Shown piece by piece: positions 14,494-22,239 of a stretch of DNA of 47,775 nt. This stretch comes from Gemmobacter sp964439015 (lineage in GTDB: Bacteria; Pseudomonadota; Alphaproteobacteria; Rhodobacterales; Rhodobacteraceae): NCBI GenBank assembly GCA_964439015.1, contig CAYTMV010000012.1, forward strand, positions 1-47,775, read 5' to 3'. Every line of letters begins with the position of its first letter. Within the stretch, counting starts at the first letter, position 1. Under the pieces are notes generated by a model that saw only the letters and a list, made by a program, of their open reading frames with translations, was not told where the DNA came from and did no database searches. A program made the translations under genes and the position numbers.

Positions 14494-14979
14494 ATGGCAG
14501 AAAACCTGTCCGAAGTGGTCGCCGGCGGCGCCGTTCTTGCGGTGGCGCTCGGCTTTCTGGTCTATGCGGGCCAGGGCGCTGGGCTGACCAGCGGGTCCGG
14601 CAGCTACCCGCTGCGCGCGTCCTTCACCTCGGTCGAAGGCATCACGATCGGCACTGATGTGCGGCTGGCGGGTGTCAAGGTCGGGACGGTCACCGGCCTG
14701 ACCCTCAATCCCCAGACCTATTACGCCGACGCCACGCTGGCGGTGAAGGAGGGCATCGTCCTTCCCGAGGATTCGGCCGCGCTGGTCGCCTCCGAAGGCC
14801 TTCTGGGGGGCAATTTCGTTGAACTCGTGCCGGGCGGCGCCCTCGACAACCTGCAAGCCGGTGCCGAGATCGAGGATACCCAAGGCTCCGTCAGCCTCAT
14901 CGGCCTCCTGCTGAAATTCGTGGGCGAGGGTGCGAAAGACGCGGTCGGCGGCGATCCCGCGGCAGCGGCCACGCCGTGA
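14494..14979 (+). CDS. mlaD: MlaD-type outer-membrane lipid asymmetry protein
   Basis: 161 residues. One N-terminal membrane helix (GGAVLAVALGFLVYAGQGAG, about 10-29) is followed by the MCE domain (about 38-115), with GITIGTDVRLAGVKVGTVTG and ALVASEGLLGGNFVELVPGG as the conserved strands. MlaD hexamers shuttle phospholipids across the periplasm with the MlaFE ABC transporter. The mlaE and mlaF genes are not in the window, so the rest of the system lies elsewhere. It overlaps the next gene as GTGATC, suggesting co-translation. Confidence 0.92.
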   Translation: MAENLSEVVAGGAVLAVALGFLVYAGQGAGLTSGSGSYPLRASFTSVEGITIGTDVRLAGVKVGTVTGLTLNPQTYYADATLAVKEGIVLPEDSAALVASEGLLGGNFVELVPGGALDNLQAGAEIEDTQGSVSLIGLLLKFVGEGAKDAVGGDPAAAATP

Positions 14980-15398
14980 TCCGCGCCGGTCTGATCCTGG
15001 CCGTGCTGGCCAGCCCGGCAACGGCCCAGCAGGTGGCGGGCGCGGAAGGGGCGGTGCTGCGCTGGCTCGACAAGACCACGGGCGAAACCGCAGATATCGA
15101 ACTGTCGCGTGGTCAAACGGCACAATCCGGCCGGCTGACGATCCTGATGGACGAATGCCGTTATCCCGTCGACAATCCGGCCTCCAACGCCTTCGCCCAT
15201 CTGACCATCACCGAATCCGGTCGTGATGGCGCCGTCTTTTCCGGCTGGATGGTGGCCGCCAGCCCGGCGCTCAGCGCGCTGGAACATCCGCGCTACGATG
15301 TCTGGGTGCTGCGCTGCCTGACCCCTGATGCCCCGCTGATCGACGTTCAGCCAGAGCCGGAGGCCCCGGACGACGCGACGATTCCGCAAGAGGGCTGA
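14976..15398 (+). CDS. DUF2155 secreted protein
   Basis: 140 residues starting with GTG 14976, overlapping the mlaD stop. A signal peptide (MIRAGLILAVLASPATAQQ) cleaves near residue 17. The DUF2155 core contains LRWLDKTTGETADIEL, LTILMDECRYPVDNPASNAF and GWMVAASPALSALEHPRYDV, then the VLRC cysteine; the two cysteines (in DECRYP and LRCLT) may form a disulfide. Its function is unknown; the constant link with mlaD suggests an envelope role. The 3' end overlaps aat convergently by about 52 bases. Confidence 0.9.
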   Translation: MIRAGLILAVLASPATAQQVAGAEGAVLRWLDKTTGETADIELSRGQTAQSGRLTILMDECRYPVDNPASNAFAHLTITESGRDGAVFSGWMVAASPALSALEHPRYDVWVLRCLTPDAPLIDVQPEPEAPDDATIPQEG

Positions 15399-15985
15399 TA
15401 GCCGGGGGGCTCAAACACCGCCTCGCCCTGCAAGGCCACGGCAAGCCGCCGCATATACTCTGACGCCAAAATCTCCTGCCCGCCAAGGCTGGCCAGGTGC
15501 GGCGTCAGGAACTGCGTGTCGCACAGCACAAATCCCCCCGCCCGCAGCCGATGCACCAGCCAGGCCAGCGCAATCTTCGAGGCATCGCGCTCCCGAGAAA
15601 ACATGCTCTCGGCAAAGAACGCCTGTCCCAGCGCCAGCCCATAGGTGCCGCCGATCAGCCGACCGTCGCGCCAGACCTCCAGACTATGCGCCAAGCCCAT
15701 CCGATGCAGGCCGCCGAAGACCTCGAAAATCTGCGGATTGATCCAGGTCTCGGGCCGGTCAGCACATCCCTCCATAACCCCTTTGAAATCCGTATTTGTT
15801 CGAATTTGGTAATTGCAACGCCGGATCGCCTTTGAAAGCGACCGAGAAATGTGAAAATTATCCAAGGGAAGAATGCCGCGCCGCCGCGGCCGCACCCAAT
15901 GCACCACCAGATCGTCAGCACTTTCCGCCATCGGAAAGATGCCTTGGGCATAGGCTTGCATTACCATTTGGGGTGTCAATCGCAC
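15347..15985 (-). CDS. aat: Leucyl/phenylalanyl-tRNA-protein transferase
   Basis: Transfers Leu or Phe from tRNA to N-terminal Lys or Arg, creating N-degrons for ClpAPS. 212 residues when started at GTG 15985, which has GGGGAGG six bases upstream and gives the typical N-terminus (RLTPQMVMQAYAQGIFPMAE). A longer TTG start at 16012 would place the first nine codons inside a dispersed repeat and is less likely. Conserved blocks include WVRPRRRGILPLDNFHISRS, AHSLEVW, GLALGQAFFAESMFS and CDTQFLTPHLASLGG. The C-terminal 20 residues (CGIVASSGASGSG) exceed the usual end and overlap the convergent DUF2155 gene. Confidence 0.92.
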   Translation of the reverse strand: MRLTPQMVMQAYAQGIFPMAESADDLVVHWVRPRRRGILPLDNFHISRSLSKAIRRCNYQIRTNTDFKGVMEGCADRPETWINPQIFEVFGGLHRMGLAHSLEVWRDGRLIGGTYGLALGQAFFAESMFSRERDASKIALAWLVHRLRAGGFVLCDTQFLTPHLASLGGQEILASEYMRRLAVALQGEAVFEPPGYQPSCGIVASSGASGSG

Positions 15986-15997
15986 GCGGCCCTCCCC

Positions 15998-16057
15998 ATC
16001 ATTCAGGTGCAAATATCCCGGGGGGAGTCCCGAAGGGACGGGGGGCGGCGCCCCCCT
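15998..16057. repeat. Dispersed Rhodobacteraceae-type stem-loop repeat (copy 1)
   Basis: The unit has a head ATTCAGGTGCAAATATCCC followed by two hairpins, GTCCC-GAA-GGGAC and GGGGGGC-GGC-GCCCCCC. A near-identical copy lies at 47439-47494 and a variant inverted copy at 47362-47424. The copy sits between accC (ends at 16067) and aat and may terminate accC transcription, since the G/C stem is followed by a short T stretch. Confidence 0.75.
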
Positions 16058-16066
16058 TTCCCGATG

Positions 16067-17422
16067 TCAGCCAAACTGCGAGTCCAGCCACTTTTCAAGC
16101 CAGTGGATGGTGTAATCGCCGTTCTGGATATCCGGCTCGGCCAGCAGCGCGTGAAACAGCGGCACGGTGGTCTCGATACCGTCCACGATCAACTCGCTCA
16201 GCGCCCGTTTCAGCCGCGCCAGCGCCTCGGGGCGGTCGCGGCCATGGACGATCAGCTTGCCGATCAGGCTGTCGTAATAGGGCGGGATCGAATAGCCGCC
16301 ATACAGCGCCGAATCCATCCGCACACCCAGCCCGCCGGGCGCGTGGAACACCTTGACCTTGCCGGGGCAGGGCGAAAAGTTGGGCAGGCGCTCGGCATTG
16401 ATCCGCACCTCGATCGCATGTCCGGTCAGCTCCAGATCGTCTTGGCCGAAGGACATCGGCAGGCCCGAGGCCACGCGGATCTGCTCGCGCACCAGATCGA
16501 CGCGGAACACCGCCTCGGTCACCGGATGCTCCACCTGCAGGCGCGTGTTCATCTCGATGAAGTAGAACTCGCCGTCTTCATAGAGAAACTCGATGGTGCC
16601 GGCCCCGATATAGTGCAGCTTCTGCATCGCCTCGGCGCAGATCGTGCCGATCTTTTCGCGCAAGGCGGGGGTGATGCAGGGGCCGGGGGCCTCCTCGAAC
16701 ACCTTCTGGTGGCGCCGCTGCAAGGAACAGTCGCGCTCGCCCAGATGCACGGCGTTGCCCTTGCCATCGCCAAAGACCTGGATCTCGATATGGCGCGGCT
16801 TTTGCAGGTATTTCTCGATATAGACCTCATCGTTGCCGAAGGCGGCCTTGGATTCGCTGCGCGCGGTGCGGAAAGCGATCTCAAGCTCGTCGGCCGATTT
16901 CGCCACCTTCATGCCGCGACCCCCACCGCCAGCGGTGGCCTTGATGATGACCGGATAGCCGATCTCGGCCGCCACCTTCAGCGCCGTCTCGACATCGGGC
17001 ACACCACCATCCGAGCCCGGCACCACCGGGATTCCCAGCGCCTTCGCGGTCTCTTTGGCGGTGATCTTGTCGCCCATGATGCGGATATGTTCCGCCTTGG
17101 GGCCGATGAAGGTGATGCCGTGGTCTTCCAGCGCCTGCGCGAAGGCGGCGTTTTCCGACAGGAAGCCATAGCCCGGATGCACGGCCTGCGCGCCGGTGAT
17201 CTCGCAGGCCGAGATGATCGCGGCCTTGTTGAGATAGCTGGCCGAGGACGGTGCCGGGCCGATGCAGACCGACTCGTCGGCCATCCGCACATGCATGGCA
17301 TCGGCGTCGGCGGTGGAATGCACCGCCACCGATTTGATCCCCATCTCGCGGCAGGCACGGATCACGCGCAGCGCAATCTCGCCCCGGTTCGCGATCAGTA
17401 TCTTGTCAAAGATCTGGCTCAC
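16067..17422 (-). CDS. accC: Acetyl-CoA carboxylase biotin carboxylase subunit
   Basis: 451 residues, the normal size. N-terminal domain FDKILIANRGEIALRVIRAC and SYLNKAAIISACEITGAQAV; ATP-grasp domain with the glycine loop TAGGGGRGMKVAKSADELE, EKYLQKPRHIEIQVFGDG and FIEMNTRLQVEHPVTE; C-terminal domain PYYDSLIGKLIVHGRDRPEA. It carboxylates biotin on AccB, the first step of fatty acid synthesis. It lies ten bases after accB and is clearly one operon with it. Confidence 0.98.
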   Translation of the reverse strand: MSQIFDKILIANRGEIALRVIRACREMGIKSVAVHSTADADAMHVRMADESVCIGPAPSSASYLNKAAIISACEITGAQAVHPGYGFLSENAAFAQALEDHGITFIGPKAEHIRIMGDKITAKETAKALGIPVVPGSDGGVPDVETALKVAAEIGYPVIIKATAGGGGRGMKVAKSADELEIAFRTARSESKAAFGNDEVYIEKYLQKPRHIEIQVFGDGKGNAVHLGERDCSLQRRHQKVFEEAPGPCITPALREKIGTICAEAMQKLHYIGAGTIEFLYEDGEFYFIEMNTRLQVEHPVTEAVFRVDLVREQIRVASGLPMSFGQDDLELTGHAIEVRINAERLPNFSPCPGKVKVFHAPGGLGVRMDSALYGGYSIPPYYDSLIGKLIVHGRDRPEALARLKRALSELIVDGIETTVPLFHALLAEPDIQNGDYTIHWLEKWLDSQFG

Positions 17423-17432
17423 GGATGCGCCC

Positions 17433-17930
17433 TCACTCGATGATCAACAGCGGTGCGCCGTATTCGACCGGGGTGCCATCGGACACGAGGATGCGCTTAA
17501 CGGTGCCGGCACGCGGGGCGGGGATGTGGTTCATGGTCTTCATCGCCTCGATGATCAGCAGGGTCTGACCCTCGGTCACGGTCGCACCCACGGTGATGAA
17601 GGGGGTGGCGCCGGGTTCCGGGGCCAGATAGGTCGTGCCCACCATCGGCGAGGTCACGGCGCCCGGATGCTGGGCCGGGTCTTCCGCGGCGGCGGGCGCC
17701 GCAGCGTGGCCTGCGGCGGGCACGGCTGCGGCTGCGGGGGCAGCGGCAACGGCCACCGGCGCGGCCACGGTTTGCGTGACCACATTCACCTGCTTGACCA
17801 CGCGCACTTCCAGGCTGTCATCCTCGCCGTATTCGCGCTTGACCGACAGTTCGGTCAGCTCGTTCTTGTTCAGCAGTTCGGCCAGTGCCTGGATGAAGGC
17901 GACATCGGTGTCGGCGGAATGTTTGCTCAT
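17433..17930 (-). CDS. accB: Acetyl-CoA carboxylase biotin carboxyl carrier protein
   Basis: 165 residues from ATG 17930. N-terminal part 1-50, then a flexible Ala/Pro-rich linker (about 53-85), then the biotinyl domain 90-165 with EAMKTMNHIPAPRAGTVKRI, where Lys131 of EAMKTM is the biotinylated residue. The thumb loop APEPGATPFITVG is present. The ORF is open further upstream, but that extension has no conserved sequence. It is the first gene of accBC, with AGGGAAGC before the ATG. Confidence 0.97.
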   Translation of the reverse strand: MSKHSADTDVAFIQALAELLNKNELTELSVKREYGEDDSLEVRVVKQVNVVTQTVAAPVAVAAAPAAAAVPAAGHAAAPAAAEDPAQHPGAVTSPMVGTTYLAPEPGATPFITVGATVTEGQTLLIIEAMKTMNHIPAPRAGTVKRILVSDGTPVEYGAPLLIIE

Positions 17931-18145
17931 GCTTCCCTCTGGTTCTAGGGTCCGGCCTGCGGACCCCTGTCTGTCTGGCGGACGGCAACCCTGCCGCGTC
18001 CCGCCGGGATTGGCGGGGGTTATAGCCAAACAGGCGGGGCGAGGAAAGGATGCAGTTTGCCTCAGTTTCCGCACAGGCTGCATTTCACCGCAAGATGTTG
18101 TGCCGCAGGTGGGGGCCGGACGGTCGGCACCCCGCACCCTCCGCC

Positions 18146-18700
18146 TCAGCTGCGGGTCAGCGTCTCTCCGGTCGGGGCGACGGCAAAGGCAATCCTGTCC
18201 CCTTCGCGTTGGCCATAAGGCGGCATTTCCGAGGCCGCGAGGGCAAGATCGCCCGGCTCTGGCACCAGGCTGACCCGATCCATGAAGCTTTGCGCCCCTT
18301 CCAGTGCTTCGGCGGTCTCGGCGTAATGTCGGGCGGCTTCGCTGCCATCGGCGGCTGGTGAAGGCTGGGCCAAGGGCATTGCACCAAAGTCCGGCTGCGC
18401 GCCTGCGCCGATGGCGGCCCTGTCCTGAAATGGACCGTTCTTGCCGACCTCAACAGTCGTTGCAGCGCCTGTTCCCGCTGCGGCGCCCGCTGTCGTCGGG
18501 CGGTGAAGCCGTGCCGCCCCCCGCATATCCCGAGTGGCATCGCGCTGCGCCGTGCCGCCCTGAAGCTCTGCCCCCGTGCTGCCAGCCGCGGCCACCACCC
18601 TCATGGGCTGATCCCTCTGCTCGGGCACCGCCTGCGCCGTGGGCTGTACCGGCATCTGGGTCTGGATCAGCGGGGAAAGTCTGGAAATCTCGATTCCCAT
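18146..18700 (-). CDS. Hypothetical protein
   Basis: 184 residues, starting MGIEISRLSPLIQTQMPVQP from ATG 18700, with AGGA in front. The N-terminal half is low-complexity (Gln, Ala, Gly, Thr), and the C-terminal half is more ordered (HYAETAEALEGAQSFMDRVS, then REGDRIAFAVAPTGETLTRS). No signal peptide or membrane segment. I do not recognise a family. The upstream gap (18701-18855) is AT-rich for this region (aaattaaacggaaaaagttt) and could carry its promoter. Confidence 0.55.
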   Translation of the reverse strand: MGIEISRLSPLIQTQMPVQPTAQAVPEQRDQPMRVVAAAGSTGAELQGGTAQRDATRDMRGAARLHRPTTAGAAAGTGAATTVEVGKNGPFQDRAAIGAGAQPDFGAMPLAQPSPAADGSEAARHYAETAEALEGAQSFMDRVSLVPEPGDLALAASEMPPYGQREGDRIAFAVAPTGETLTRS

Positions 18701-18855
18701 CGTCCTATCCTCGTCGTAAACGCCCCCTCAGGCATCTTAGACCAGACGGGGAGTCTGGGCATGGACTTTCATGGTAAACAACTAAAATTAAACGGAAAAA
18801 GTTTACGCCCCCCGCTGGCGGTGTTGCTCTCCTGCCCCTTTCCTGGCAGCGGCCT

Positions 18856-19464
18856 TCAGGGCGCCAGGGCCCGCGCGAACAGATCGGTCAGAAACCCTTC
18901 CGCCTCGGCCAGCGGATCGTGGTCTTCGCCCAGAATGGCGCGGATCTGCACGTCGAAATCGGCATAATGCTGGGTGGTCGCCCAGATCGAAAAGATCAGG
19001 TGGTGCGGCGCCAGCCGTTTCAGCCGGCCCTGATCCATCCACATGTCCAGCACCGCGGCCTTTTCATCGACTAGCGGCTTCAGATCCTCGACGAAGGAGG
19101 CCCGGATGCGTGGCGCGCCTTGCAGGATCTCATTGGCAAACAGCCGGCTTTCGCGGGGATAGGCGCGCGACAGCTCCAGCTTGCGGCGGATATAGGCCAT
19201 GATCTCGGTCAGGGGTTCGCCTTCGGGGTTCAGGGCCCGCAGCGGTTCCAGCCAGAGGTCCAGCAGCCTGCCCAGCAGGGTGACGTGGATCGCCTCCTTG
19301 GACGGGAAATAATAGAGCAGGTTGGGCTTTGACAGCCCCGCCACCTCGGCGATCTGGTCCAGCGTCGCCCCGCGAAACCCCTGTGCGCTGAACACTTCAA
19401 GCGCCGCCTCAAGGATGGTCTCCGAGTTGCGCTGCTGGATGCGGGTCTGGGGTTTGCGGGTCAT
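18856..19464 (-). CDS. TetR-family transcriptional regulator (RutR-like)
   Basis: 202 residues from ATG 19464. The TetR DNA-binding domain is ILEAALEVFSAQGFRGATLD followed by QIAEVAGLSKPNLLYYFPSK, with the recognition helix in SKPNLLYYF. The C-terminal ligand domain resembles the YcdC/RutR group (DMWMDQGRLKRLAPHHLIFS and SIWATTQHYADFDVQI). RutR controls pyrimidine and related nitrogen catabolism in E. coli. Here the divergent neighbour is an omega-amino acid aminotransferase, which fits regulation of beta-alanine metabolism from pyrimidine breakdown. The ORF reads open to 19638, but those codons lie in the intergenic region. Confidence 0.85.
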   Translation of the reverse strand: MTRKPQTRIQQRNSETILEAALEVFSAQGFRGATLDQIAEVAGLSKPNLLYYFPSKEAIHVTLLGRLLDLWLEPLRALNPEGEPLTEIMAYIRRKLELSRAYPRESRLFANEILQGAPRIRASFVEDLKPLVDEKAAVLDMWMDQGRLKRLAPHHLIFSIWATTQHYADFDVQIRAILGEDHDPLAEAEGFLTDLFARALAP

Positions 19465-19475
19465 GGCGCTCGGAA

Positions 19476-19501
19476 TTTGATCAAAAATGTCGGTTTCCGA
19501 C
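19476..19501. promoter_or_regulatory. Two palindromes in the TetR/aminotransferase intergenic region
   Basis: TTTGATCAAA (19476-19485) is a perfect 10-bp palindrome and GTCGG-TTT-CCGAC (19489-19501) a perfect 5-bp arm repeat. Both lie just upstream of the TetR start, within the 173-base divergent region. Either could be the TetR operator. A GGTGACC core at 19550-19556 is a further candidate; the RutR consensus itself is not clearly present. Confidence 0.35.
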
Positions 19502-19637
19502 CTTTGTGCGGATAATCTGCATTGAGCCGGACCCGCAGCTGCGTCAATATGGTGACCAACGCCGGCCGGGTATCCCAGTTTTGACCGGCCGGACAAGAAA
19601 CGCAACAGGGCGGGCATGACCCGCAAGAGAGATGACA

Positions 19638-20966
19638 ATGGCGCTGGATCGCAAACCCACCCCGAATGACCTGAACGCCTTCTGGATGCCGTTCACGGCC
19701 AACCGCCAGTTCAAATCTGCGCCGCGGATGCTCGTGGCCGCCAAGGACATGCATTACACCACCTCGGACGGGCGGCAGGTGCTGGACGGCACCGCCGGCC
19801 TGTGGTGCTGCAACGCGGGCCATTGCCGCCCCAAGATCACCGAGGCGATCCAGAAACAGGCGGCCGAGCTGGACTATGCGCCCGCCTTCCAGATGGGTCA
19901 CCCGATCGCCTTCGAGCTGGCGAACCGCCTGGTCGACATCGCGCCCAATGGGATCGAGCATGTGTTCTACACGAACTCCGGGTCGGAAAGCGTTGAAACC
20001 GCTCTGAAAATCGCCATCGCCTATCACCGCGCCCGCGGCGAGGGCGCGCGCACCCGCCTGATCGGGCGCGAGCGCGGCTATCATGGCGTGAACTTCGGCG
20101 GCATCTCGGTCGGCGGCATCGTCAACAACCGCAAGATGTTCGGCACGCTTCTGGGGGGGGTGGACCACCTGCCGCATACCCATCTGCCGGCGCAGAACGC
20201 CTTCACCAAGGGTCAGCCCGAACATGGCGCCTATCTGGCCGATGATCTGGAGCGGATCGTGGCCCTGCATGGCGCCGACACCATCGCCGCCGTGATCGTC
20301 GAGCCGATGGCAGGCTCGACCGGCGTGCTGATGCCGCCGAAAGGCTATCTGGAAAAACTGCGCGAAATCACCCGGAAGCACGGCATCCTTCTGATCTTTG
20401 ATGAAGTGATCACCGGCTTCGGTCGTCTGGGTTCGGCCTTTGCCGCCCAGCATTTCGACGTTCTGCCCGACATGATGACCACCGCCAAGGGCCTGACCAA
20501 CGGCGTGATCCCGATGGGCGCCGTGCTGACCACCGCCGCGGTGCATGATGCCTTCATGAACGGCCCCGAACACATGATCGAGCTGTTTCACGGCTATACC
20601 TACAGCGGCAACCCGATCGCTGCGGCGGCGGGCATCGCCACGCTGGACACCTACAAGGAGGAGGGGCTGTTCCAGCGCGCGGCCGACCTCGAGGGATATT
20701 GGGCCGATGCGCTGCACAGCCTCAAGGGCCTGCCGCATGTGATCGACATCCGCAACATGGGCCTGATCGGCGCGGTGGAGTTGCAGCCGATGGAGGGCGC
20801 CCCGACCAAGCGCGCCTTCGAGGCCTTCCTGCGGGCCTATGACAAGGGCATCCTGATCCGCACCACCGGCGACATCATCGCCATGTCGCCGCCGCTGATC
20901 ATCTCGAAGGCCGAGATCGACCAGTTGATCGGCACGCTGGCCGATGTGCTGAAAACGCTGCCATGA
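19638..20966 (+). CDS. Omega-amino acid:pyruvate aminotransferase (class III, PLP-dependent)
   Basis: 442 residues from ATG 19638, chosen over ATG 19632 because the AAGAGAG ribosome site then has proper spacing. Class III aminotransferase fold: YTNSGSESVETALKIAIAYH binds the PLP phosphate, IFDEVITGFGRLG holds the PLP-contacting Asp255, and Lys284 in TTAKGLTNG forms the Schiff base. GTAGLWCCNAGHCRP near 51-65 is characteristic of beta-alanine/omega-amino acid transaminases. It probably converts beta-alanine to malonate semialdehyde with pyruvate. It diverges from the TetR regulator and is followed by a terminator. Confidence 0.92.
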   Translation: MALDRKPTPNDLNAFWMPFTANRQFKSAPRMLVAAKDMHYTTSDGRQVLDGTAGLWCCNAGHCRPKITEAIQKQAAELDYAPAFQMGHPIAFELANRLVDIAPNGIEHVFYTNSGSESVETALKIAIAYHRARGEGARTRLIGRERGYHGVNFGGISVGGIVNNRKMFGTLLGGVDHLPHTHLPAQNAFTKGQPEHGAYLADDLERIVALHGADTIAAVIVEPMAGSTGVLMPPKGYLEKLREITRKHGILLIFDEVITGFGRLGSAFAAQHFDVLPDMMTTAKGLTNGVIPMGAVLTTAAVHDAFMNGPEHMIELFHGYTYSGNPIAAAAGIATLDTYKEEGLFQRAADLEGYWADALHSLKGLPHVIDIRNMGLIGAVELQPMEGAPTKRAFEAFLRAYDKGILIRTTGDIIAMSPPLIISKAEIDQLIGTLADVLKTLP

Positions 20967-20975
20967 GGCGAGCAT

Positions 20976-21005
20976 GCCGGGCGGATCGCTCTGCCCGGCG
21001 TTTTC
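20976..21005 (+). terminator. Terminator after the aminotransferase gene
   Basis: GCCGGGC (20976-20982) and GCCCGGC (20993-20999) form a 7-bp stem with a 10-base loop, followed by GTTTTC. It separates the aminotransferase from the cupin gene, which begins at 21023. Confidence 0.6.
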
Positions 21006-21022
21006 AACAGGAAGGATCTTTG

Positions 21023-21322
21023 ATGAGTGACAGTGAGATGCGTCTTCAGGCGACAGCGACGCTTCTGATGGAAACCGACCGGGTCAAGGTCTGGCGCTAT
21101 GACTTTCCGGTCGGGGCCGAGACGGGCTGGCACGTCCATGGCCATGACTATGTGATCACCACCCTCACCGATTGCGTGCTGCGGCTGGAACTGCCGGGCG
21201 GCGAGGTGCGGGACAGTTTCGTGCCCGCGGGCTCGGCCTATTCGCGCCCCAAGGGGACCGAACACAACGTCATCAATGGTGGCGATGCGGCAATGAGCTT
21301 TGTCGAGGTGGAGCTGAAATAG
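21023..21322 (+). CDS. Cupin-domain protein
   Basis: 99 residues from ATG 21023 with AGGAAGG upstream. A single conserved beta-barrel: WHVHGHDYVITTLTDCVLRL carries the first motif (His, His, Glu/Asp-type positions) and YSRPKGTEHNVINGGDAAMS the second histidine. It is small enough to be a single-domain cupin that binds a metal or a small ligand. It follows the omega-aminotransferase, so a role in the same catabolic route is possible but not shown. Confidence 0.8.
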   Translation: MSDSEMRLQATATLLMETDRVKVWRYDFPVGAETGWHVHGHDYVITTLTDCVLRLELPGGEVRDSFVPAGSAYSRPKGTEHNVINGGDAAMSFVEVELK

Positions 21323-21409
21323 CGCCCTCAGCCGTCCGTGACGGGTCGTGACTGGTCGCGTCGCCCTGACGTGCTTATGTAGAACACGTCCCTTGTCCGA
21401 GGTCGTTTC

Positions 21410-22180
21410 ATGCGCGTCGTGATCCTCAGCCTTGTCCTGCTGCTGTCGCCGGCTGCGGCGATCGCCAGCGATCTGGCCAGTTGCGAGACGGCGGTGGCCG
21501 GGGATCGTTATACGCTGACCTATGATCCCGCAACGCTGCCCGAAGGCTCTGCCGCGCCGGGGATCGCCGCGCGCCTGCTGGGCGGCAAGAGCGGGATCAC
21601 CTGTCCCGGCCCGGTGACCTTGCGCGCCCTGACGCCCGAGATGGACGATGCCGCGCGCGCGGCCTTCTGTCTGCGCTGGGACGATGCGACGGCCAGCTAT
21701 ACCGGATTTGACATCGGTCCGCGCGATGCCGATCTGACCTGTCGACAATTGCAAAAAGCGTTCTGCCAAAGGATCGCGCTGTCGCGGCAGGCGGGGGCGG
21801 CGGCGCGGGACTGGGCGCTTTCGGCCGGGACGGATGCGGTTCTGCATGGGGCAGGGGTGGTCTCGGTCAAGGCGCCTTCGACGCTGGTCGCCGAAAAGCT
21901 GGTCGCCCTGGGCGGTCAGGCGCTGCAAGGGGCGCATCCGCTGGGCGTGCTGGCGACGGTGGTGGTTGTGGGCGGCGCGGTGCATGTCTGCTCGGATCAG
22001 GGGGCGGCGGGGGCTGCGCTGCTGGCCCAGCCGGACCGGCTGCGTCCGGGTGAGGTGGCGCCGGGCGCGTTGCTGCCGGTGCAGGTCGAGGAACAGCCGC
22101 TGCCGCCCCCCGCGCCCATCACGGTTGCACCACTGCCCGGCATCGGTGTTCCGCCAGAGGGGCCGGCGCGGGGCCGTTGA
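21410..22180 (+). CDS. Hypothetical secreted protein
   Basis: 256 residues with a Sec signal peptide (MRVVILSLVLLLSPAAAIAS, cleavage near residue 20). The mature protein has several cysteines (LASCETAV, ITCPGP, FCLRWDD, LTCRQL, AFCQR, VCSDQ) that could form disulfides in the periplasm, and a proline-rich C-terminus (PLPPPAPITVAPLPGIGVPP). No family is recognised. It begins 87 bases after the cupin and stops just before the operator-like region of the regulator gene. Confidence 0.65.
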   Translation: MRVVILSLVLLLSPAAAIASDLASCETAVAGDRYTLTYDPATLPEGSAAPGIAARLLGGKSGITCPGPVTLRALTPEMDDAARAAFCLRWDDATASYTGFDIGPRDADLTCRQLQKAFCQRIALSRQAGAAARDWALSAGTDAVLHGAGVVSVKAPSTLVAEKLVALGGQALQGAHPLGVLATVVVVGGAVHVCSDQGAAGAALLAQPDRLRPGEVAPGALLPVQVEEQPLPPPAPITVAPLPGIGVPPEGPARGR

Positions 22181-22184
22181 TCGC

Positions 22185-22221
22185 TTTACACAGGCTGTAA
22201 ATCGCGGCAGGCTTTGTAAAG
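22185..22221 (+). promoter_or_regulatory. Operator-like palindromes before the ScfR-like gene
   Basis: TTTACA-N5-TGTAAA (22185-22201) and CTTTGTAAAG (22212-22221) are two AT-rich palindromes in a GC-rich context, ending 18 bases before the ATG. Their TTTGTAAA-type core resembles sites (TTTGCAAA-like) bound by short-chain fatty-acyl regulators of this family, so autoregulation is likely. Confidence 0.5.
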
Positions 22222-22239
22222 TGACGGGGCGGAGGGGCC

